From Ignavibacteriales bacterium UBA1304 (lineage in GTDB: Bacteria > Bacteroidota > Ignavibacteria > Ignavibacteriales > Ignavibacteriaceae): a stretch of DNA of 64,000 nucleotides. Position numbers and translations under genes: made by a program. Within the stretch, counting starts at the first letter, position 1; every line of letters begins with the position of its first letter. This document shows positions 1-9,532 of the stretch, piece after piece. The stretch is taken from the NCBI GenBank assembly GCA_002307295.1, contig DBTY01000039.1, positions 62,001 through 126,000 of the forward strand. Direction: 5' to 3'. The notes below the pieces were generated by a model. The model made no database searches. It saw nothing but the letters and a program-made list of their open reading frames with translations, and was not told where the DNA came from.

Positions 1-3000
1 CCTGATATTCTTCTTTAATCAAAAGTTCTGGCGCTGTGGATTCGTCTGCCGCATAGCCCCAGTATTTTGTACGGACTAACTGGTGCAGATGCTCGGCAAA
101 CGCTTCTGCAAATCTATCTGCAATAGCTTTAACCATTATGCTGTTATAATCGTCGTGCTGCGCTTCAAACTCGGCAATCAATTTTTCAATGCCAATTCCC
201 GTAGTTACCGCAAAAGCGCCAATATAATCATTAATTCCCGTCTCTTTTGGAGCGATAAAATCTGACAGCGCAATATTAGGCTCGCCAGGGGCTTTTGAGT
301 TCTGGTTGCGCAAAGTATGTAAAGTAGTCTTTACTGCTTTCCGTTTTTCGTCGGCGTAAACTTCAATATCGTCAATAACGCTGTTAGCCGGAAACAAACC
401 AATCACTCCGTTTGCCGTTAACAAATTTTCGGCAATTATTTTGTCAATAAGCTTGTTGGCGTCGTTAAATAGTTTTGTGGCTTCAACTCCGTATTTCTCG
501 TCATTTAATATTTTGGGATATTTGCCTTTAAGCTCCCATGCTGAAAAGAAAGGAGTCCAGTCAATGAATTCGCGCAAAGTTTTTAGCGGAAAATTTTGTA
601 ACGTAGTAACGCCTAACGTATTAGGCTGCTTAATAGAAAACTTATCAGACTCAATTTTTAGCTTATTTTTTCTTGCAGCTTCAATTGAAATATAATTTTT
701 AGCGTCAGATTTTTTCAAATAATCTTCGCGTAGTTTTTTGTATTCTTCTTTTATGCCTGCCTGATATGAATCTTTAGTTTCCGGGATAAGCAGGTTTGTA
801 ACAACAGGCACGCTGCGCGAAGCGTCAAGCACATGAATAACAGTTCCGCTGTAACTCGGAGCAATTTTTACGGCTGTATGAATTCTGGAAGTTGTAGCTC
901 CTCCGACAATTAAAGGAATCTTAAAGCCGCGGCGTTCCATTTCTTTAGCGACATGAACCATTTCGTCTAGCGACGGGGTAATTAATCCGCTAAGGCCTAT
1001 TACGTCTACTTTTTCGTCGATGGCAGTTTGCAATATTTTATCGGCAGGAACCATTACGCCAATATCAATTACTTTGAAATTGTTACAACTTAATACAACG
1101 CCCACTATGTTTTTGCCAATATCATGAACGTCGCCTTTAACAGTAGCTAACAAAACTTTGCCCACGCCTTTTTTCTCAGCCGATTTTTCTTTTTCCGCTT
1201 CAATAAATGGAAGGAGATAAGCGACTGATTTTTTCATTACGCGCGCGCTTTTAACTACCTGAGGCAGAAACATTTTTCCTGCGCCGAATAAATCGCCGAC
1301 AACGTTCATCCCAGCCATTAGAGGGCCTTCAATCACTTCAATTGGCCTGTCGAATAGTTTACGGGCTTCTTCGGTATCTTCGTCAATATGCTCTACAATT
1401 CCTTTTACCAAGGCGTATTTTAATCTTTCCTTAACAGGTTTTGTGCGCCACTCGTCAACTTTTACTTCGGCCTTATCTTTTGATTTAACTTTTTCTGCAA
1501 AATCAATTAACCGTTCAGTAGCGTCTTCTCTGCGGTTAAGCAGCACGTCTTCAACGCGTTCAAGCAGGTCTTTGGGTATTTCTTCGTAAATCTCAAGCTG
1601 CCCCGCATTTACTATGCCCATATCCATTCCGGCCTTTATTGCGTGATAAAGAAAAGCCGAGTGGATGGCTTCACGCACAACGTTATTGCCTCTGAAAGAA
1701 AATGAAACGTTGCTTACGCCGCCGCTTACTTTTGCTAAAGGAAGATTCTGTTTAATCCACTTTATGGCATTAATATAATCAAGCGCATAGTTGTTATGCT
1801 CTTCCATTCCTGTAGCAACAGTAAGGACGTTCGGATCAAAAATAATATCCTGCGCAGGAAAACCGACTTCATTTGTTAATATGTCGTAGGCTCTTTTACA
1901 TACGTTAATTTTCTTTTCATATGTATCCGCCTGTCCTTCTTCATCAAAAGCCATTACAATAACAGCGGCACCGTAATCCAAAATTTTTCTGGCGCGTTCT
2001 TTAAATATCTCTTCGCCTTCCTTAAGGCTTATCGAGTTTACAATTCCTTTTCCCTGAAGTCTTTTTAATCCAATTTCAATAACAGACCATTTAGACGAGT
2101 CAATCATAATAGGGACTTTAGCAATATCCGGTTCCGCCGCAAGCAGGTTAATAAACTTGCTCATAGCTTCTTCGGAATTAAGCATCCCCTCGTCCATGTT
2201 GATATCTATAACCTGCGCGCCTCCTTCAACCTGTCCGCGGGCAATTGAAAGGGCTTCTTCATAATTCCCTTCTGCAATCAGCCGGGCAAACTTTTTAGAA
2301 CCGGCCACGTTAGTTCTTTCGCCAATATTTATAAAATTAGTTTCAGGGCGGACGATTACCGGTTCAAGTCCGCTTAAACGAAGATACGGTTCAGATTTTG
2401 GGATTTGGCGGGGTTTAATATTTTTAGCAATTTCCGCTATTGCTTTTATGTGGTCTGGCGTAGTGCCGCAGCAGCCGCCAACAATGTTATAAAAGCCGCT
2501 TTCGCCATAATCTTTAAGTATAGCCGCCATCGATTCGGCAGTTTCGTCATAGCCTCCAAATTCATTTGGCAAACCAGCGTTGGGGTAAACGCTAATAAAG
2601 CAGGGCGCGTCTTTTGAAAGCTCCTCTATAAACGGTCTCATTTGTTTTGCGCCAAGAGCGCAGTTTAAACCGACGCTTAAAAGATTTTTTGTATGAGCTA
2701 TAGAAATTAAAAAAGCCTCCGTAGTTTGACCGGAAAGCGTTCTGCCGCTCATATCCACAATAGTTCCGGAAATCATAATAGGCATTTGACGGTTTATCTT
2801 TCTGCAATATTCCGATATGCCGAATATAGCCGCTTTGCAATTAAGCGTGTCAAAAACTGTTTCAATAAGTAGTATATCAGCTCCGCCGTCAATCAGGCCT
2901 TTAGCCTGTTCCGTATAAGCAGAAGCCAGATCGTCAAAAGTAATGGCGCGGAAACCGGGGTCGTTCACATCCGGCGAAATTGACGCCGCTCTGTTCGTTG

Positions 3001-3403
3001 GGCCAAAAGCTCCTGCGACAAAACGGGGTTTATCTGGATTAATTTTAGTGAATTCTTCCGCCGCTTCTTTTGCAAGTTTTGCCGAAGCGTAATTCATTTC
3101 GTATATAATCGATTCCAATTTATAATCGGCTTGCGCAATGACGGTAGAACTGAAAGTATTAGTTTCAATTATATCTGAACCTGCTCTAAGGTATTCCCGG
3201 TGTATTTCTTTTATAATCTCAGGCTGAGTGAGCGAAAGAAGATCGTTATTCCCTTTTAAATCGCAGGGATGATCTTTGAACCGTTCGCTTCGGAAATCAT
3301 TTTCCGTTAATTTGTGGCGCTGAATCATAGTTCCCATTGCGCCGTCAAGGACGAGGATTCTTTTATTTAGTAGTTCAGTTAAAATATTAAATGTATCTTT
3401 CAT
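1..3403 (-). CDS. metH: Cobalamin-dependent methionine synthase, C-terminus cut by window edge
   Basis: Transfers the methyl group of 5-methyltetrahydrofolate via methylcobalamin to homocysteine, giving methionine. I translated the minus strand from the ATG at 3403 down to base 1 (1134 codons). Domains in order: homocysteine-binding barrel (about 1-320) with zinc ligands C248 (GLNC) and C311/C312 (GGCCGTTP); pterin-binding domain (about 330-600, starting near [14 protein letters not shown]); B12 cap and Rossmann domain with the DVHDIGKN motif near residue 750, whose His coordinates cobalt; then the SAM-dependent reactivation domain, which is interrupted. The E. coli enzyme has 1227 residues, so roughly 90 are missing at the left edge. 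The gene stands alone, divergent from hldD. I see no cobalamin or SAM riboswitch in the short 122-base upstream gap. Identity is very secure. Confidence 0.97.
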   Translation of the reverse strand, partial: MKDTFNILTELLNKRILVLDGAMGTMIQRHKLTENDFRSERFKDHPCDLKGNNDLLSLTQPEIIKEIHREYLRAGSDIIETNTFSSTVIAQADYKLESIIYEMNYASAKLAKEAAEEFTKINPDKPRFVAGAFGPTNRAASISPDVNDPGFRAITFDDLASAYTEQAKGLIDGGADILLIETVFDTLNCKAAIFGISEYCRKINRQMPIMISGTIVDMSGRTLSGQTTEAFLISIAHTKNLLSVGLNCALGAKQMRPFIEELSKDAPCFISVYPNAGLPNEFGGYDETAESMAAILKDYGESGFYNIVGGCCGTTPDHIKAIAEIAKNIKPRQIPKSEPYLRLSGLEPVIVRPETNFINIGERTNVAGSKKFARLIAEGNYEEALSIARGQVEGGAQVIDINMDEGMLNSEEAMSKFINLLAAEPDIAKVPIMIDSSKWSVIEIGLKRLQGKGIVNSISLKEGEEIFKERARKILDYGAAVIVMAFDEEGQADTYEKKINVCKRAYDILTNEVGFPAQDIIFDPNVLTVATGMEEHNNYALDYINAIKWIKQNLPLAKVSGGVSNVSFSFRGNNVVREAIHSAFLYHAIKAGMDMGIVNAGQLEIYEEIPKDLLERVEDVLLNRREDATERLIDFAEKVKSKDKAEVKVDEWRTKPVKERLKYALVKGIVEHIDEDTEEARKLFDRPIEVIEGPLMAGMNVVGDLFGAGKMFLPQVVKSARVMKKSVAYLLPFIEAEKEKSAEKKGVGKVLLATVKGDVHDIGKNIVGVVLSCNNFKVIDIGVMVPADKILQTAIDEKVDVIGLSGLITPSLDEMVHVAKEMERRGFKIPLIVGGATTSRIHTAVKIAPSYSGTVIHVLDASRSVPVVTNLLIPETKDSYQAGIKEEYKKLREDYLKKSDAKNYISIEAARKNKLKIESDKFSIKQPNTLGVTTLQNFPLKTLREFIDWTPFFSAWELKGKYPKILNDEKYGVEATKLFNDANKLIDKIIAENLLTANGVIGLFPANSVIDDIEVYADEKRKAVKTTLHTLRNQNSKAPGEPNIALSDFIAPKETGINDYIGAFAVTTGIGIEKLIAEFEAQHDDYNSIMVKAIADRFAEAFAEHLHQLVRTKYWGYAADESTAPELLIKEEYQ

Positions 3404-3525
3404 ATATGTTTAATTAAAATTAAATTTCCGTATACAGAAAAATTACTTTTACTGCGTTTTTGAATTGAATTACAAATATAATTAAATTGTATGCTTAAAA
3501 AAAATTTACATATAAAGGATTAGAA

Positions 3526-4500
3526 ATGATAGTAGTAACAGGCGGAGCTGGATTTATAGGGAGCGCAATAGTATGGCGTCTTAATCAGCTTGGCATTCAA
3601 AATATTATAATAGTTGATGAATTGGGCAAAGATGAAAAATGGAAAAATTTAGTCGGACTAAACTATGCGGATTATTTAGATAAAGCGGCTTTTTTAGAAA
3701 GGATTGAAACCAATAATACCAGCGTAGGCATCAGCGCAATCATTCATATGGGCGCAAATTCGTCCACTACCGAAACTGACGCAGACCATCTGATGAAAAA
3801 TAATTATGCTTATACAAAAACTTTAGCTCTGTTTTGCGTAAAACATAACGCCCGGTTTATTTATGCTTCTTCGGCGGCTACTTACGGCGACGGCTCGTTA
3901 GGCTTTGAAGACGCAAATGAAAACTGTTTGAATCTAAGACCGCTTAATATGTACGGCTATTCAAAAAATCTTTTTGATATTTACGCATATAAAAACGATC
4001 TGCTTAAAAATATTGTAGGGGTTAAATACTTTAATGTTTTTGGTCCAAATGAAGAGCATAAAGGCGATATGAGAAGCGTAGTTAACAAAGCATATCTCCA
4101 GATTTTGGAAACAGGTTCGGTTAAATTATTTAAATCTTGCCATCCCGATTATAAAGACGGCGAACAGATGAGAGATTTCGTTTATGTAAAAGACGCGGTC
4201 GATATGACTCTTTTCTTTTTAAACAACAAGGACATTAACGGTCTTTACAACATAGGCACAGCTAAAGCGCGAACCTGGAACGACTTGGTTACGGCTCTAT
4301 TCAAGGCTATGGGCAAACCGGTAAATATTGAGTACGTTGATATGCCAGATCATCTTAAGGAGAAGTATCAGTACTTTACGCTTGCAAATACAGAAAAGAT
4401 AAAAAAAGCCGGTTACACAACGCCAACAAGAGAACTTGAAGATTCGGTAACCGACTATGTACAAAACTATCTTATGAAAAATAAACGCTTAGGCGAATAA
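3526..4500 (+). CDS. hldD: ADP-L-glycero-D-manno-heptose 6-epimerase
   Basis: Converts ADP-D-glycero-heptose to ADP-L-glycero-heptose, the precursor of the inner core of lipopolysaccharide, so the organism has an LPS-type outer membrane. The 324-residue product is an extended short-chain dehydrogenase: NAD(P)-binding TGGAGFIGS at 5-13, the SSAATYG segment at 115-121 with the catalytic Ser/Thr region, and the catalytic Y143-x3-K147 pair (YGYSK). Length matches the RfaD/HldD family (about 310-330). ATG is preceded by AAAGGA. Other heptose genes (hldE, gmhA) are not in the window, so the gene is isolated. A related NDP-sugar epimerase is the only alternative; the overall sequence (EEHKGDMRSVV and the C-terminal region) fits HldD best. 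Confidence 0.92.
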   Translation: MIVVTGGAGFIGSAIVWRLNQLGIQNIIIVDELGKDEKWKNLVGLNYADYLDKAAFLERIETNNTSVGISAIIHMGANSSTTETDADHLMKNNYAYTKTLALFCVKHNARFIYASSAATYGDGSLGFEDANENCLNLRPLNMYGYSKNLFDIYAYKNDLLKNIVGVKYFNVFGPNEEHKGDMRSVVNKAYLQILETGSVKLFKSCHPDYKDGEQMRDFVYVKDAVDMTLFFLNNKDINGLYNIGTAKARTWNDLVTALFKAMGKPVNIEYVDMPDHLKEKYQYFTLANTEKIKKAGYTTPTRELEDSVTDYVQNYLMKNKRLGE

Positions 4501-4522
4501 TTAAATTTTACAGACTTTGGTT

Positions 4523-4852
4523 TTACGGAAGGTCGTCGGCAAAATCATCATCATCGTCGTCGTCTTCATCAAAATCAAAGTCTTCTTCGTAAAAACCCTC
4601 TTCGTCTTCCTCGACCTTTTCGTCTAAGTCGTCATCTTCAAAATCGTCGTCGTCGTCGTCGATTTCGTCATCGTCATCATAATCGTCGTCGATTTCGTCA
4701 TCAGCCGCAGAACTGAGATATAACTCAAGAGTCTGACTATTTTCATCGCCGGTAACCGGGATTTCCATATCGTAACATTTATCAACTAACTCTTCTCTGC
4801 TTTCTGCACCATTATATTCGGCAATTTCGATCATGCCATTCATATCAGACAA
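4523..4852 (-). CDS. Small, extremely acidic protein of unknown function
   Basis: A 109-residue protein whose last 60 residues are almost entirely Asp and Glu with a few Tyr/Phe. The first 50 residues look like an ordinary folded segment (MSDMNGMIEIAEYNGAESRE and onward). An AAAGGAG ribosome site sits just upstream of the ATG (plus strand CTCCTTT at 4854-4860). Its codon use is dominated by GAC/GAT, which makes long tracts of GTC/ATC on the plus strand. Acidic tails like this are seen in RNA polymerase delta subunits and in chaperone-like or DNA-mimic proteins, but the N-terminal part shows no HARE-HTH that I recognise, so no function is assigned. It converges with hldD, 22 bases away. It is probably a real gene because the N-terminal part is not low complexity and the start is well placed. 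Confidence 0.7.
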   Translation of the reverse strand: MSDMNGMIEIAEYNGAESREELVDKCYDMEIPVTGDENSQTLELYLSSAADDEIDDDYDDDDEIDDDDDDFEDDDLDEKVEEDEEGFYEEDFDFDEDDDDDDDFADDLP

Positions 4853-5315
4853 ACTCCTTTTTATTTACTGAAATAGAAATTACTAAATTAATCTTTAATA
4901 ATTATATTGTGAATATATAAAAAATATTTGGAAACAAAGAAGAAAAAATTTCCCCTCTTTTTTGTATATTTTAGGAGAACTAATTGAACGTCGCTAAGCG
5001 CTGTTATTTTTGTTTTGTAATAAAAGAAAAATGGTTAGTTCTAATAAAAAGTAGTTCTTCTAATATTTTATTAGAACTTTATTAGATAAACCATCAAAAA
5101 ACGCTGAATTATTAGCGTTTTTACTGATAAATTTAGTAGAACTTAAGTAGAACTTATACGTAATTAAGTAGAACTTTACGATAAAAAAGTAAAATTGCAT
5201 GACTTCGCTTTTGTAAGCAATGAAAATATCGGGCTGATATTGCATTTGCAATCAGGACATTTTTTGCTGATACAAAAAAGGGGCTCATAATCTTGACAAA
5301 AAAAGGACGCCTATT
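4853..5315. other. Intergenic region with short TAGAACTT repeats and a hairpin
   Basis: AT-rich 463-base gap between two divergent genes. It holds four direct copies of TAGAACTT (5072, 5137, 5148 and 5169; three of them extended to AGTAGAACTT) and related inverted copies (TTAGTTCTAA near 5036-5045, GTAGTTCTTC near 5051-5060). A hairpin AAAAACGCT/AGCGTTTTT lies at 5097-5122. No coding region is credible here: the minus-strand open frame across 5060-5251 simply reads the repeats. Confidence 0.6.
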
Positions 5316-5780
5316 ATGAAATTAGCGACTCTGTGTTACATAATTGATAATAAAAATAATAAAACCCTTATGCTTCACCGGATAAAAAAAGAAAATGATA
5401 TGCACGAAGGGAAATGGAACGGGCTTGGAGGCAAAATGGAGGCGGGCGAATCGCCTGAGGAATGCATCATCCGCGAAGTTAAAGAAGAATCCGGCTTAAC
5501 TATAACAAATCCTTTTCTTCATGGGTTTATAACGTTCCCCGCTTTTGACGGATTGGAGGATTGGTACGTGTTTTTATTTACCGTTACAAATTTTAACGGA
5601 GACCTTATCGATTCTAACGAGGGGGTTTTAAAATGGATCGACAATGAAAAAGTTGCGGATCTAAATTTGTGGGAAGGCGATAAAATTTTTCTTAAGTGGC
5701 TTTCTGAAAAGAAATTTTTCAGCGCTAAGTTTAATTATGATAATGGGGCGCTGATTGATTATGCAGTTAACTTTTATTGA
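5316..5780 (+). CDS. NUDIX hydrolase, MutT/MTH1-like
   Basis: Hydrolyses a nucleoside diphosphate linked to another group; family members closest in look sanitise oxidised purine nucleoside triphosphates such as 8-oxo-dGTP. The 154-residue protein carries a perfect Nudix box at 39-61 (G-x5-E-x7-REVKEESGL) preceded by WNGLGGK, the variant typical of MutT/MTH1-type enzymes. The metal-binding glutamates of REVKEE are intact. The start ATG follows AAAGGAC. The gene is monocistronic and converges with the following membrane protein gene. Substrate specificity cannot be read from the sequence. Confidence 0.9.
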   Translation: MKLATLCYIIDNKNNKTLMLHRIKKENDMHEGKWNGLGGKMEAGESPEECIIREVKEESGLTITNPFLHGFITFPAFDGLEDWYVFLFTVTNFNGDLIDSNEGVLKWIDNEKVADLNLWEGDKIFLKWLSEKKFFSAKFNYDNGALIDYAVNFY

Positions 5781-5803
5781 TGGGAATTACACCAATAGAT
5801 AAA

Positions 5804-6289
5804 TTACATCCAGCTTGAGTTTAACAGATATAATATCATAACAGCCATTATAAATAGATCCGATATCATAGCTACGGTTTCGTTAATGCTTGCCGGTTTT
5901 TTTATGATATGTTCTATCCCTGCAATGCCTAAATATAATCCGCCGCTAATTGCGCCTGCTTTGCAGAAATAAGTATTGAACAAAGCTAGCATACTTACGA
6001 CACCAAGACAGAGATTAGATAACCCAAGTTCTTTTATCAGCAGAAAAGATTCTTTGCCGGCGATGTTGAAAATTTCTTTAGCGGTGAATTCCGGTCGAAT
6101 AGCCTGACGCAACCCGGCGGTGAATAGTCTTACTCCTAAGCCCCAAAACACGAACCATTTTCCAGCAACGTCCCATTTATTTGTTATAACCGTCTCTGAA
6201 TAAACTTCTATAATTGAAGATATAACTGGAGCGATTAACATTAAAAACGATATTGTTAACAAATAAGCGATATTTGCTTTCTTTGCCAT
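5804..6289 (-). CDS. Small four-helix membrane protein (DUF6790-like)
   Basis: A 161-residue protein with about four hydrophobic segments (roughly 8-27, 45-62, 88-108 and 140-157). The middle segment GLRQAIRPEFTAKEIFNI followed by a Gly/Leu-rich helix resembles the DUF6790 family as I remember it, a bacterial membrane family of unknown role; I could not verify this. The upstream AAAAGGGGCTCTCAA gives a plausible ribosome site before the ATG. It is a single gene, convergent with the NUDIX gene. No catalytic residues are recognisable. Confidence 0.65.
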   Translation of the reverse strand: MAKKANIAYLLTISFLMLIAPVISSIIEVYSETVITNKWDVAGKWFVFWGLGVRLFTAGLRQAIRPEFTAKEIFNIAGKESFLLIKELGLSNLCLGVVSMLALFNTYFCKAGAISGGLYLGIAGIEHIIKKPASINETVAMISDLFIMAVMILYLLNSSWM

Positions 6290-6538
6290 TTGAGAGCCCC
6301 TTTTTTATTATGCAAAACAAAAATTGGTTTTATTCGCAATTTTAACAAATTAAAATATCAATCGGAACCATATTTATAAATAATTCATTATCTCTTCAAA
6401 GTATTATGCCGTTTATCTTGTCTATAAGTTATTTTGATTTGAGATTATAGAATTTACCGAAAAAGAATTTACAGACTGTTATGCCGATTATTTTTATATT
6501 TGCAAATAGTTATAATTAAACAATACGCATTATATGTA

Positions 6539-9526
6539 ATGAAAAATATCAATCAGATTAGAACCGAAAACATTCTTGGCAGCAAAGTTCAAAACTTTCA
6601 GAAATTAATGAAATTTAAAATCAGAGAAATTTTGTTAGTTTCAAGTTTGTACGATTCCTATTTATTTGAAGAAGACGGCAGACTGTATGAGTTAATCCGC
6701 AAAGAATATCAGGGGCTAAACCTTAATTACGCGCCTGAAATTACGCACGTTTCTAACGGCAGAGAAGCTATTGAGCTGGCGTTGGAAGAAGACCGGTTCG
6801 ATTTGATTATTTGTACTTTGCATATAGAAGATATGCATTCAATAAAATTTGCAAGGATGGTGCGCGAAGCGGGGCTTAACACGCCTATTGTGCTGCTGGC
6901 TTACGATAATAAAGAACGGAAAGATCTCGTCTCAAATTATGACACGTCGATTTTTGAAAGAATATTTATGTGGCAGGGGGATTACCGTCTGCTAATTGGC
7001 ATCATTAAATATATAGAAGACAGATATAACGTTGAGAACGATACAAAGACAGTCGGCGTTCAGTCTATTATTCTTGTAGAAGACAACGTTAAGTTTTATT
7101 CTAAATACATGCCGCTTATTTATACGGAAATACTAAACAGTTCGCAAAAATTAATTTCAGAAGGAATTAATCTAACGCATAAATTTTTGCGTATGAGAGC
7201 GCGGCCGAAAATTTTACTTTGCACAACTTATGAAGAAGCATGGGAGTATTTTGAGAAATATGAAGAGTTCATACTTGGAATAATATCCGATATTAATTTT
7301 AAGCACAATGGAATAAAGGATCCTGAAGCGGGCATTAAATTTGTAAAAGCCGTTAAAGAACGGCGCGACGATATTTCTATTTTACTACAGTCAAGCAATC
7401 CTGCGTTTGCAAACGTAGCCGCAGAAATGGGGGTCTCGTTTTTGCATAAAAACTCGCCAAGACTTTTGCACGAGCTGCGAGTTTTTATGATTCAGTATTT
7501 TTTCTTTGGCGATTTTATTTTCAGAACTCCGGACGGCAAACAGGTCGGCAGAGCGAATAATTTAAAAACGCTGGAAGAACAGCTTCACATTGTGCCGGAT
7601 GAAAGCATTCAGTATCATGCGCGCAAAAATCATTTTTCAAACTGGCTGAAAGCAAGAACCGAGTTTTGGTTAGCGCATAAATTACGTCCGCGTAAAGTAA
7701 CAGATTTTGAATCGATATCACATTTGCGTCACGATTTAATCGAGTCGCTTAAAGAATATCAGGAAATCCGCCAGCGCGGAACAATAACGGATTTCTCAAA
7801 AGAATCGTTTGATCCTGCAAACAGCTTTGCGCGTATAGGCGGCGGTTCTCTTGGCGGCAAAGCCCGCGGTCTTGGTTTTATCAATATGCTGATTAATAAT
7901 TACGGCTTGCGTAATAATTTTGAGGATGTAGAAATTTCTGTTCCCTCTGCGCTTGTAATTGGCACTGACGTTTTTGACCAGTTTATGGGAGAGAATTTAT
8001 TAGAAAATTTTGCGCTGCATGAAACCGACGATAAAAAAATTACTCAGCGGTTTGTTGACGCTATCCGCTTTCCTACCGAAGTAATAAAAAAATTAGAAGA
8101 CTTCTTAGAAATTATAACCGAGCCTATTGCGGTTCGTTCTTCAAGCCTGCTTGAGGACTCGCAGTATCAGCCGTTTGCAGGGGTATATCAGACGTATATG
8201 CTGCCCAATAATAATCCCGATCCGGAGATAAGGCTGTGGGAGCTATTAAACACTATTAAATGCGTTTATGCGTCTACGTTTTATCAGGGTTCTAAGGATT
8301 ATATGAAGGCTACCACATACCGTCTGGAAGAAGAAAAAATGGCGGTGATAATTCAGCGTATGGTAGGCGCGCCGCGTAACGGCAGGTTTTATCCTGATTT
8401 TTCCGGCGTGGCTAAGTCGTATAATTTTTATCCTGTGCCGCCGCAAAAATCAACCGACGGAATTGCCCACGTTGCGTTTGGACTTGGGAAAATGGTTGTA
8501 GACGGAGGCAACGTAGTGCGGTTCTGCCCAAAATACCCGAGGCATTTACTTCAGTTCTTTTCTGCAAAAGACACTATGCGCAACGCTCAGCAGGAGTTTT
8601 ATGCGCTTGATCTAAAAGGGCATCTTGAAGATAACGTTAGCCAGACGCATGATATGCTTGTTCAGAAATATGATTTGAGTCAGGCTGAGAAAGACCAGTC
8701 GTTATTTGCAGTCGGCTCAACCTATTCAGCCGAAAACGATACCGTGTTTGACGGGATATCGCGCGAAGGAACAAGAGTTGTTACGTTTGCGCCTATTCTT
8801 AAGCATAAAATATTTCCATTGCCTGAAATCCTTGAACTAATACTTGATCTTGGAAGCTGGGGAATGGGCACGCAGATAGAAATTGAATTTGCCGTTAGTC
8901 TGAAAAAACCTGAAGGCGAGCCAAAAGAATTTGCGCTGCTGCAAATGAGACCTATGGTTTTAAGCAGCGAGAACGAAGTTCTTAGCGTCGATAATGTAGA
9001 CCCTAAAAATATATTGGTGGAAAGCCCACAGGCTTTAGGCAATGGAGTAGTTAGTAATATAACTGACGTTATTGTGGTAGATATCGACAGCTTTGACAGA
9101 AGCAAAAGCAGAGACGTAGCCGTAGAAGTGGGACGCCTTAACCAAAAATTATTGAACGAAGGAAGACAGTATATACTGATTGGCGTTGGACGATGGGGCT
9201 CGCTTGACCATTGGCTTGGCGTTCCTGTAACGTGGGATCAGATATCGGGCGCCGCCGCAATTGTGGAATCCGGGTTTAAAGATTTTAACGTCACTCCTTC
9301 GCAGGGTTCGCATTTCTTCCAGAATATTACATCTTTCAGGGTTGGATACTTTACTATAAACCCGCATATCAATCAGGGCTTTATTGATTGGAGCTGGCTA
9401 AAAAAACAACCCGTAGCCGAAGAATTTATATATACAAAACACATTAGGTTTAATGAGCCGCTTATTATAAAAATTAACGGTCACCAAAATAAAGGGCTTA
9501 TTTTGAAACCAGGAATAACAGAGTAA
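6539..9526 (+). CDS. Double-receiver protein fused to PPDK/PEP-synthase ATP-grasp domain
   Basis: A 995-residue protein counted from the ATG at 6539; a TTG 39 bases upstream is a weaker alternative. Domains: receiver-like domain 1 (about 28-165) that lacks the usual acidic pair and has Thr where the phospho-Asp is expected (LIICTLHIED); receiver-like domain 2 (about 176-320) with the acidic pair VEDN, the phospho-acceptor in IISDI (D251) and Lys in FLHK (K304); then a pyruvate,phosphate dikinase N-terminal ATP-grasp domain from about 430, with GGGSLGGKARGLGF, the AVRSSSLLEDS loop with its ATP-binding Arg, IIQRMV and LLQMRPMV. The TGGxTSH phosphohistidine domain and the PEP/pyruvate barrel of PPDK and PEP synthase are missing; a different C-terminal region of about 150 residues follows. 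Related proteins are annotated 'PEP/pyruvate-binding domain-containing' or PEP synthase in Bacteroidota. It is followed 6 bases later by a cation antiporter, so the two are probably co-transcribed. Function unknown; ATP-dependent phosphotransfer under phosphorylation control is an inference. Confidence 0.88.
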   Translation: MKNINQIRTENILGSKVQNFQKLMKFKIREILLVSSLYDSYLFEEDGRLYELIRKEYQGLNLNYAPEITHVSNGREAIELALEEDRFDLIICTLHIEDMHSIKFARMVREAGLNTPIVLLAYDNKERKDLVSNYDTSIFERIFMWQGDYRLLIGIIKYIEDRYNVENDTKTVGVQSIILVEDNVKFYSKYMPLIYTEILNSSQKLISEGINLTHKFLRMRARPKILLCTTYEEAWEYFEKYEEFILGIISDINFKHNGIKDPEAGIKFVKAVKERRDDISILLQSSNPAFANVAAEMGVSFLHKNSPRLLHELRVFMIQYFFFGDFIFRTPDGKQVGRANNLKTLEEQLHIVPDESIQYHARKNHFSNWLKARTEFWLAHKLRPRKVTDFESISHLRHDLIESLKEYQEIRQRGTITDFSKESFDPANSFARIGGGSLGGKARGLGFINMLINNYGLRNNFEDVEISVPSALVIGTDVFDQFMGENLLENFALHETDDKKITQRFVDAIRFPTEVIKKLEDFLEIITEPIAVRSSSLLEDSQYQPFAGVYQTYMLPNNNPDPEIRLWELLNTIKCVYASTFYQGSKDYMKATTYRLEEEKMAVIIQRMVGAPRNGRFYPDFSGVAKSYNFYPVPPQKSTDGIAHVAFGLGKMVVDGGNVVRFCPKYPRHLLQFFSAKDTMRNAQQEFYALDLKGHLEDNVSQTHDMLVQKYDLSQAEKDQSLFAVGSTYSAENDTVFDGISREGTRVVTFAPILKHKIFPLPEILELILDLGSWGMGTQIEIEFAVSLKKPEGEPKEFALLQMRPMVLSSENEVLSVDNVDPKNILVESPQALGNGVVSNITDVIVVDIDSFDRSKSRDVAVEVGRLNQKLLNEGRQYILIGVGRWGSLDHWLGVPVTWDQISGAAAIVESGFKDFNVTPSQGSHFFQNITSFRVGYFTINPHINQGFIDWSWLKKQPVAEEFIYTKHIRFNEPLIIKINGHQNKGLILKPGITE

Positions 9527-9532
9527 AAGACA

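Noticed and set aside
3404..3525. Cobalamin or SAM riboswitch before metH
   Set aside because: The gap is only 122 bases, AT-rich, shared with hldD, and shows none of the conserved riboswitch boxes.
5060..5251. Open frame of 63 codons on the minus strand
   Set aside because: Its sequence is Lys/Tyr/Phe rich because it reads through the TAGAACTT repeats; no ribosome site or recognisable motif.
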